From Clostridia bacterium (GTDB lineage Bacteria; Bacillota; Clostridia; Saccharofermentanales; UBA5734), in NCBI GenBank assembly GCA_018056585.1, contig JAGPFK010000073.1:1-7071 (forward strand): a stretch of 7,071 nucleotides of DNA, written 5' to 3'. How positions within the stretch are numbered: the first letter of the stretch is position 1; each line of letters opens with the position of its first letter. The notes beneath the pieces are model-generated. The model saw only the letters and a list, made by a program, of their open reading frames with translations, made no database searches and was not told the origin of the DNA. Positions 5,897-7,071 of the stretch are shown here, piece after piece. The translations under genes were made by a program, and so were the position numbers.

Positions 5897-7071
5897 TCTG
5901 ACGAGCCCCCTTTTTGCCATAAAGCCATGGATTTTGCAGCTTCTTGTATTGGCTGAGTGAGCCGATCATGAGACGTGACGCCGTCACGCCTGTCAAACCG
6001 TTGAGAATCACGCCAACGAGTAAGGAATACCCAAATGAAAGCATGGAGCCAGATCCAAAGATCATCAGGACAATGGCCGCGATGGCGACCGTGACATTGC
6101 CGTCCACAACAGAGGAAAAAGCACGCTTGAATCCATTGCTTAAAGCCATGTGCAGAGAGCAACCCGCGTTGAGCTCTTCTTTAATGCGTTCTGAGATGAT
6201 CACGTTGGCGTCAACGCCCATGCCAATTGAGAGGATAATACCGGCAATACCCTGTAACGTCAAGGTTTGCTGCGGAATGGAAATGGCAAGCAAAATACCA
6301 ACCACTTGCCCCAGCAAGGAAAAACAGGCAACAAAGCCCGGCAAGCGATAATAAAGCAGCATAAATAAGCAAATGGCCAGAAACGCCACAACGCCGGCTT
6401 TCATCATGACATCGAGCGCGCCCTGCCCCATGGTTGGGCTGATGGAGCTGCTGCTGATCACTTCAAGTGCGAACGGTAAAGCGCCGGCATTAATTTTCTC
6501 AGCCAAAGCAACTGCTTCTTCAACAGTAAACGATCCCTCAATATAGGCGCGGTTCCCGGTGATCTGCTGTTTGACCTGCGGTGCTGACAATAAAATGTCA
6601 TCCATATAGATTGAAATGACCTGGCCAACTAATTTTGCAGTGGCTTCACTGAATTTTTCCGCACCTTGATCACTGAGCTCCAGCTCAACGACCGGCTCCC
6701 CTGTTTCAGGATTGACGGCCGCATAGCTTCTGACAACATCGCTGCCTTCCAACACGATGTTGCCGTCTGGATCACGAAAGGTCAGACGAGCCATTTCACC
6801 GAGCTCCTCGAGAGCTGCTTTGGGATCAAATTCTGTTTCGCCTGATTTCCAGGGGAAACGAACCAAAATGTGTCCGTTTTTCTTGTCAACCGTGATCTCA
6901 CGATCCAGGATCTGCAAATTGTCCATCCGCAACTCAATGATACTACGCGCCGAATCCAGATCTTCCGGATCGGGAACACCTTCATAATCCCTGGCCTTAA
7001 AAACAGCTTCAACACCACCGCGGATATCAATACCAAATCTGATTTCCTGTATGCTGTAGAGTCGAAGCATT
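5889..7071 (-). CDS. secD: Protein translocase subunit SecD (5' end cut by window edge)
   Basis: The partner of SecF in the accessory translocase complex. The 393 visible residues begin just after the expected first transmembrane helix, so the true start and TM1 lie beyond the window; the Met encoded at 7068-7070 is very probably internal. The fragment opens with RFGIDIRGGVE, the SecD GxDLxGG signature, followed by the P1 region up to about residue 215 with the conserved LSAPQV and GALP stretches, the latter in the INAGALPF context. Five membrane helices follow at about 222-242, 244-264, 273-293, 321-339 and 343-369. TM4 carries IGMGVDANVIISERIKEE (282-299); Asp287 matches the essential TM4 aspartate of E. 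coli SecD. A separate secD upstream of secF is the arrangement in Clostridia and many Gram-negative bacteria. The promoter lies outside the window. Confidence 0.96.
   Translation of the reverse strand, partial: MLRLYSIQEIRFGIDIRGGVEAVFKARDYEGVPDPEDLDSARSIIELRMDNLQILDREITVDKKNGHILVRFPWKSGETEFDPKAALEELGEMARLTFRDPDGNIVLEGSDVVRSYAAVNPETGEPVVELELSDQGAEKFSEATAKLVGQVISIYMDDILLSAPQVKQQITGNRAYIEGSFTVEEAVALAEKINAGALPFALEVISSSSISPTMGQGALDVMMKAGVVAFLAICLFMLLYYRLPGFVACFSLLGQVVGILLAISIPQQTLTLQGIAGIILSIGMGVDANVIISERIKEELNAGCSLHMALSNGFKRAFSSVVDGNVTVAIAAIVLMIFGSGSMLSFGYSLLVGVILNGLTGVTASRLMIGSLSQYKKLQNPWLYGKKGARQNV

Noticed and set aside
5842..6162. Cysteine-rich 106-residue frame overlapping secD and secF.
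   Set aside because: It covers conserved SecD membrane helices in another frame, and its composition reflects that shadow.

Overview
The window reads as an ordinary chromosomal segment of a low-to-mid GC Gram-positive anaerobe, most likely a Clostridia-like member of the Bacillota. The evidence is strong AAGGAGGG-type ribosome binding sites, two promoters with a TGTGN extended -10 element, an acetate kinase typical of fermenters, and secD and secF as separate adjacent genes rather than the single secDF fusion common in Bacilli. No marker gene fixes the genus. I see no rRNA, tRNA, insertion sequence, integrase, CRISPR array or phage gene.

Layout. Positions 1-279 hold the open 3' end of an upstream reading frame that I cannot identify. 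Positions 290-3137 (plus strand) hold a cytoplasmic serine hydrolase of the beta-lactamase/CubicO fold and, 58 bases later, an acetate kinase (ackA). An extended -10 promoter just ahead of the hydrolase could drive both. The minus strand then carries two transcription units. The AKR unit (4854 down to 3111) is a YdhF-like aldo/keto reductase followed 25 bases later by a SAM-dependent methyltransferase of the PPM/LCMT/TcmP family. It has its own promoter and a strong RBS. The sec unit (7071 down to 4979) is the 3' part of secD and a complete secF overlapping it by 8 bases, closed by a clear intrinsic terminator at 4921-4961.

The two halves of the window converge: the last 27 bases of ackA and of the methyltransferase gene are the same DNA on opposite strands, and I see no terminator between them.

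How the genes relate. SecD and SecF are the auxiliary subunits of the SecYEG translocon and work together. Acetate kinase makes ATP from acetyl phosphate; no pta is visible. The hydrolase, reductase and methyltransferase have recognisable folds but unknown substrates, and a shared pathway cannot be shown. I found no convincing new system. The best leads are substitutions at the usual adenosine-contact loop of the acetate kinase, the terminator-less convergent overlap, and a divergent active-site region in the methyltransferase.
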